A DNA stretch of 26,318 nucleotides from positions 1 to 26,318 of the IMG/VR virus record IMGVR_UViG_3300032282_000167. The stretch is one strand, 5' to 3'. A model generated the notes under the pieces. That model did no database searches. It was given only the letters and a program-made list of their open reading frames with translations, and had not been told where the DNA came from. This document shows, in pieces, positions 24,107 through 26,318 of the stretch; the first letter of the stretch is position 1, and each line of letters opens with the position of its first letter. This DNA is from a virus. The position numbers and the translations under genes were made by a program.

Positions 24107-24323
24107 GTTCAAAACGCTTGGAGTCCACGAGGTCGTCAAACTCGTGGCATTCCCCGCGATCTCGTGGGTCGATACGCCATTCTAACTTTTTAGCAAAGTC
24201 TCGTACAGCGTAGTACCTTTGGGAGTCCTCATGCCAACCCTTGAGAGCATCGATGAAGGATGGGAGCTGTGACGTCTTCCACCCCTCTCCAAACAACTCC
24301 GTGACGAAGTCTTTGGGTGTCAT
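24087..24323 (-). CDS. Small protein, unknown function
   Basis: This 78-residue protein starts at an ATG overlapping the upstream stop (ATGA), so it is translationally coupled. It is helical with TELFGEGWK and FIDALKGWHEDSQRYYAVRDFAKKLEWRI stretches and an acidic C-terminus (EFDDLVDSKRFEHDLDEN). No motif is recognised. It belongs to the early-type minus-strand operon. Confidence 0.6.
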   Translation of the reverse strand: MTPKDFVTELFGEGWKTSQLPSFIDALKGWHEDSQRYYAVRDFAKKLEWRIDPRDRGECHEFDDLVDSKRFEHDLDEN

Positions 24324-24547
24324 AGGTTTTCGCGGTATTCACCAAGGGCGCGAGCCACATTGGTGTTTAGCGTGTTAACAAACTTGATGCACATGTCGCG
24401 CTCTGTTCGAATGATCATGGGTAGAGCCGCCATGATGAAGCCGTCAGCCAACTTCACAAGGTCTTCCTCGAGGAACTCGTGTGGTTCTTCAAGGTAGATC
24501 TTGCGAAACGCTTCTTTGATTTCTTCAGTGTTTAAGTATGGGTTCAT
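24320..24547 (-). CDS. Small helical protein, unknown function
   Basis: I choose the ATG at 24547 (75 residues, MNPYLNTEEIKEAF...), four bases after the stop of the upstream gene; the longer open frame upstream lies over the end of that gene and lacks a good start. The protein is helical: KIYLEEPHEFLEEDLVKLADGFIMAALPMIIRTERDMCIKFVNTLN. It overlaps the downstream gene by four bases. The function is unknown. Confidence 0.6.
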   Translation of the reverse strand: MNPYLNTEEIKEAFRKIYLEEPHEFLEEDLVKLADGFIMAALPMIIRTERDMCIKFVNTLNTNVARALGEYRENL

Positions 24548-24551
24548 GATT

Positions 24552-24899
24552 TTAAGCAATCCGCATGGCTTCAACAGTGCTGTTAAGTCTGTTGCGTGAG
24601 GTTGTGACAGATCCAACACCGTGGCGTTTGCCAAACCAATTGAGGCAGGCGCCTTGTACCTTGTCAATTGGGTACTTGCCTGCGTGAATGGTCAGTGTTT
24701 GACCAACAGCCATATCTTTGACGAACTCTTCTACGTAACCAGTGATCTCGCCGTACTCGTAGTCCTTCACTTCTCGCTTAACGGTGACCTCAAGCTCGCC
24801 GTGTTTTGTGCCGTCAGGTAAGACAACAGCGTATTGGCACTTAAGTGCTTTCAGGATGTTGATTGCGCGATTAAATGCTTTTTCTTCAATAGGGTTCAT
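24552..24899 (-). CDS. Small phage protein with conserved basic C-terminal motif
   Basis: I start at the ATG at 24899 (115 residues), which has a GAGGAC ribosome site; the longer frame upstream runs into the exonuclease gene. The N-terminal part (NPIEEKAFNRAINILKALKCQYAVVLPDG) is followed by a beta/acidic middle (ELEVTVKREVKDYEYGEITGYVEEFVKDMAVGQTLTI). A basic end follows, WFGKRHGVGSVTTSRNRLNSTVEAMRI. That last phrase resembles a recurrent C-terminal module of small phage proteins, possibly DNA-binding, in which a 'fGkgSVTTxR...xxVWRI'-like pattern recurs. The assignment is a guess from pattern. Confidence 0.65.
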   Translation of the reverse strand: MNPIEEKAFNRAINILKALKCQYAVVLPDGTKHGELEVTVKREVKDYEYGEITGYVEEFVKDMAVGQTLTIHAGKYPIDKVQGACLNWFGKRHGVGSVTTSRNRLNSTVEAMRIA

Positions 24900-24906
24900 G
24901 ATGTCC

Positions 24907-25668
24907 TCACTTGTGTTTATTTTTAGCTTGCCAGTACTTGAGGAGGTGATAGAACATCTCCTCCCCACGTTCGAGGTCTTCTTCAGACCATTCTTTGGTG
25001 ACCACGAGACCCGGCTCCGTGACCGACACAAAGACATTTGCACACCTTGCTTGAGGCAATCCTAGACCCAACCTATAGGCGGCTAGTTGCATTAGATGTT
25101 CGTCGTACGCCTCGACCTTTTCTGGGTCTGTAAACTCCTTCGTCTTAAAGTCAATCACAATCCCATCGCCGTCTTCGGTGTACAGGTCTAGCTTCCCACC
25201 AAACCCTAGCTCATTGGCAAAGGACTTCTCAGCAACCCACTTAGGTTCTCCAAAAAGGTTCTTGACCTCTTCGCCTACGCCCATTTGGTACTCAGCCATG
25301 TTGCCAAGCATGATCCCGTCGTACCACTGCTCGAGTGCCGTGTGGATCTCTGTACCCCTTTGGGCGGCGGCACGAGCGTGTTCCCTAGAATCTTTGATGA
25401 CTCGTTGGACGTAGAGGTCTTCAGGCTCGTCAGGTGCCCTTGGGAGGGTCATGGAGGCGAGCATCATTTGGTTGAGCTTCCACGCCTCGAGACCCGGCTT
25501 GGCGGCACAGCCAATGATTGTTGTCACTGACGGTACAAGGTTCAGCTTGCGTGCATCAGCCAGTGTGGTGTTGCGTGGGTTGCCGTTCTTGGCTTGCACG
25601 GTGTATTTCGGTGCACCTTCTCTGGTGTACCAGTGGCTACTCTCACTGGCGCGTACAGTAATGCTCAT
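24907..25668 (-). CDS. PD-(D/E)XK exonuclease (RecB/Cas4-like)
   Basis: This 253-residue protein has the motifs of phage recombination or DNA-processing nucleases in order: RGTEIHTALEQW with His109, GGKLDLY with Asp161, IDFKTK with Asp173 and Lys175, and QLAAY with Gln194 and Tyr198 (QxxxY). These are the metal-binding and catalytic residues of the RecB/Cas4-type fold. The N-terminal helix contains SVTTIIG at about 47-53. Its place in a convergent module with an SSB-like C-terminus supports a role in replication or recombination of phage DNA. It overlaps the preceding gene by four bases. A Cas4-type iron-sulfur cysteine set is not seen: only Cys54 and Cys209 are present. Confidence 0.88.
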   Translation of the reverse strand: MSITVRASESSHWYTREGAPKYTVQAKNGNPRNTTLADARKLNLVPSVTTIIGCAAKPGLEAWKLNQMMLASMTLPRAPDEPEDLYVQRVIKDSREHARAAAQRGTEIHTALEQWYDGIMLGNMAEYQMGVGEEVKNLFGEPKWVAEKSFANELGFGGKLDLYTEDGDGIVIDFKTKEFTDPEKVEAYDEHLMQLAAYRLGLGLPQARCANVFVSVTEPGLVVTKEWSEEDLERGEEMFYHLLKYWQAKNKHK

Positions 25669-25892
25669 ACTTTGTTCTCGTCAATACGGTGATCGCCACA
25701 CCAGTCCACGGGATAGACGGGCACAAAACCATTCATCGTTGGCGCATGGCGACGGCAACGACCAATGCTCGCCAACGGGTTAACGTCTGAATTTGATGTG
25801 CCTATGCGCTGTTTTTCAACGTACCAGATGCACGTCTTACACTTGAGTCCATCAGGGCGGTATGCCCAAGGGTCTTTTTCAACTTCAATCAT
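25665..25892 (-). CDS. Small four-cysteine (putative zinc) protein
   Basis: This 75-residue protein has a strong AGGAGAG ribosome site. Cys18 and Cys21 form CxxC (KCKTCIWYV), with Cys46 in GRCRRHAP and Cys65 in DWCGDH, spaced like a zinc or structural knuckle. A PTMNGFVPVYPVDWCGDH end is typical of a small family found beside phage replication genes. Function unknown; a regulatory or DNA-associated role is possible. It is coupled to the nuclease by ATGA. Confidence 0.75.
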   Translation of the reverse strand: MIEVEKDPWAYRPDGLKCKTCIWYVEKQRIGTSNSDVNPLASIGRCRRHAPTMNGFVPVYPVDWCGDHRIDENKV

Positions 25893-25901
25893 TTTTCTCT
25901 C

Positions 25902-26264
25902 CTAGTAATTGATCTTTGATCGCCACAGAGTCACTCTCATGCCATGCACCTTTCGGCTGGTGGCCGTCGTAATCCCTGCGAACTCGATGATGTTGTTTTT
26001 CTTTGCCATGTTCACAATGTGCCCCCAAGCTCTAGGCTCGGGAGGCGTTGGGACGTCCAAGCTGTCAGTCCTAACTTGCTCTGTGGTGAACTCGTGGTGC
26101 ATACGTGCATATTGGACAAACGTCTCGTACGCAAGTTTCTTCCAGCTCTCACCAGCGTTATCAGCCGCAACCTTTGCCAAGGCGTGACCAAGCTGTAAAC
26201 CCGTAGGTGGGGGCATATACCCCCCAAACAGGTCAAGTGTTAATTCGTCCCGTTCGTTTCTCAT
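25902..26264 (-). CDS. Small protein, possible winged-helix C-terminus
   Basis: This 120-residue protein starts two bases after the upstream TGA (TGATCATG). The N-terminal third is acidic and Pro/Gly-rich (LTLDLFGGYMPPPTG), followed by a helix (ALAKVAADNAGESWKKLAYETFVQYARM) and EFTTEQVRTDS. The end (PEPRAWGHIVNMAKKNNIIEFAGITTATSRKVHGMRVTLWRS) resembles a phage winged-helix-like tail that recurs beside replication genes. No catalytic motif is seen. It is probably a DNA-associated replication-module protein, by inference. Confidence 0.65.
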   Translation of the reverse strand: MRNERDELTLDLFGGYMPPPTGLQLGHALAKVAADNAGESWKKLAYETFVQYARMHHEFTTEQVRTDSLDVPTPPEPRAWGHIVNMAKKNNIIEFAGITTATSRKVHGMRVTLWRSKINY

Positions 26265-26266
26265 GA

Positions 26267-26318
26267 TCAGAAGGGCAGGTCGTCTTCCATGTCGTCAAAG
26301 CCGCTAGAAGGGGCTTTA
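26267..26318 (-). CDS. SSB-like protein C-terminus (partial at right edge)
   Basis: The last sixteen codons of a gene running in from the right edge end in GFDDMEDDLPF and TGA. The acidic tail ending in DLPF is the hallmark of the C-terminal partner-binding peptide of single-stranded DNA-binding proteins. The same ending occurs in some phage recombination proteins. It is the first visible gene of the minus-strand set, only two bases before the next start. Confidence 0.6.
   Translation of the reverse strand, partial: KAPSSGFDDMEDDLPF

Noticed and set aside
24907-25668. Cas4 as part of a CRISPR system
   Set aside because: It lacks the Cas4 iron-sulfur cysteine set and there is no cas neighbour; a phage RecB-type nuclease is the simpler reading.

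Overview
The window is part of a tailed-phage genome. The gene types point to a short-tailed (podovirus-like) phage of a Gram-negative, probably aquatic, bacterium. Evidence for a podovirus is an adaptor-type neck protein, a predicted propeller-type nozzle, tail fibres, two predicted ejection proteins and a virion lytic transglycosylase, with no tail sheath, tail tube or classical tape-measure cassette. The structural set resembles that of SU10/phiEco32-like and related environmental podoviruses. A freshwater betaproteobacterial host is only a guess from the general flavour of the proteins. No tRNA, integrase, CRISPR array or insertion sequence was seen.

Layout. (1) 2-7060, plus strand: a 5'-truncated neck-type protein carrying a jelly-roll-like domain, a small four-cysteine protein, and two large tail-fibre genes. 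The second fibre has about 46 YadA-head-like repeats and ends in a peptidase S74 self-cleaving chaperone. (2) 7075-10174: small proteins and a lysis region with several membrane proteins, a predicted 3TM-type holin and a GH24 lysozyme. Two short hairpins with the same GCCACC/GGTGGC stem flank one of the small genes. (3) 10222-14586: an SU10-type adaptor, a tail-fibre or tail-decoration protein, the predicted nozzle and a small protein, translationally coupled at several junctions. (4) 14589-23814: a 1639-residue internal virion protein, two further probable ejection proteins and a virion-associated lytic transglycosylase. A strong intrinsic terminator (23857-23883) closes the plus-strand block.

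(5) 23882-26318, minus strand: a convergent, tightly packed set that looks like the replication/recombination (early) module. In transcription order it holds the C-terminal tail of an SSB-like protein (DDLPF ending), a possible winged-helix protein, a four-cysteine protein, a PD-(D/E)XK exonuclease, a basic-tailed small protein and three unknown small proteins. The minus-strand operon starts beyond the right edge, and the first plus-strand gene begins before the left edge, so promoters for both blocks are probably outside the window.

Together the plus-strand genes build the neck, tail and internal ejection machinery and lyse the cell, while the minus-strand genes process DNA. I found no convincing new defence or mobile system. 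The most notable points are the paired adaptor-like proteins, the very long repeat fibre, the crowded lysis region, the hairpins, and the repeat and polyproline tracts of the giant internal protein.
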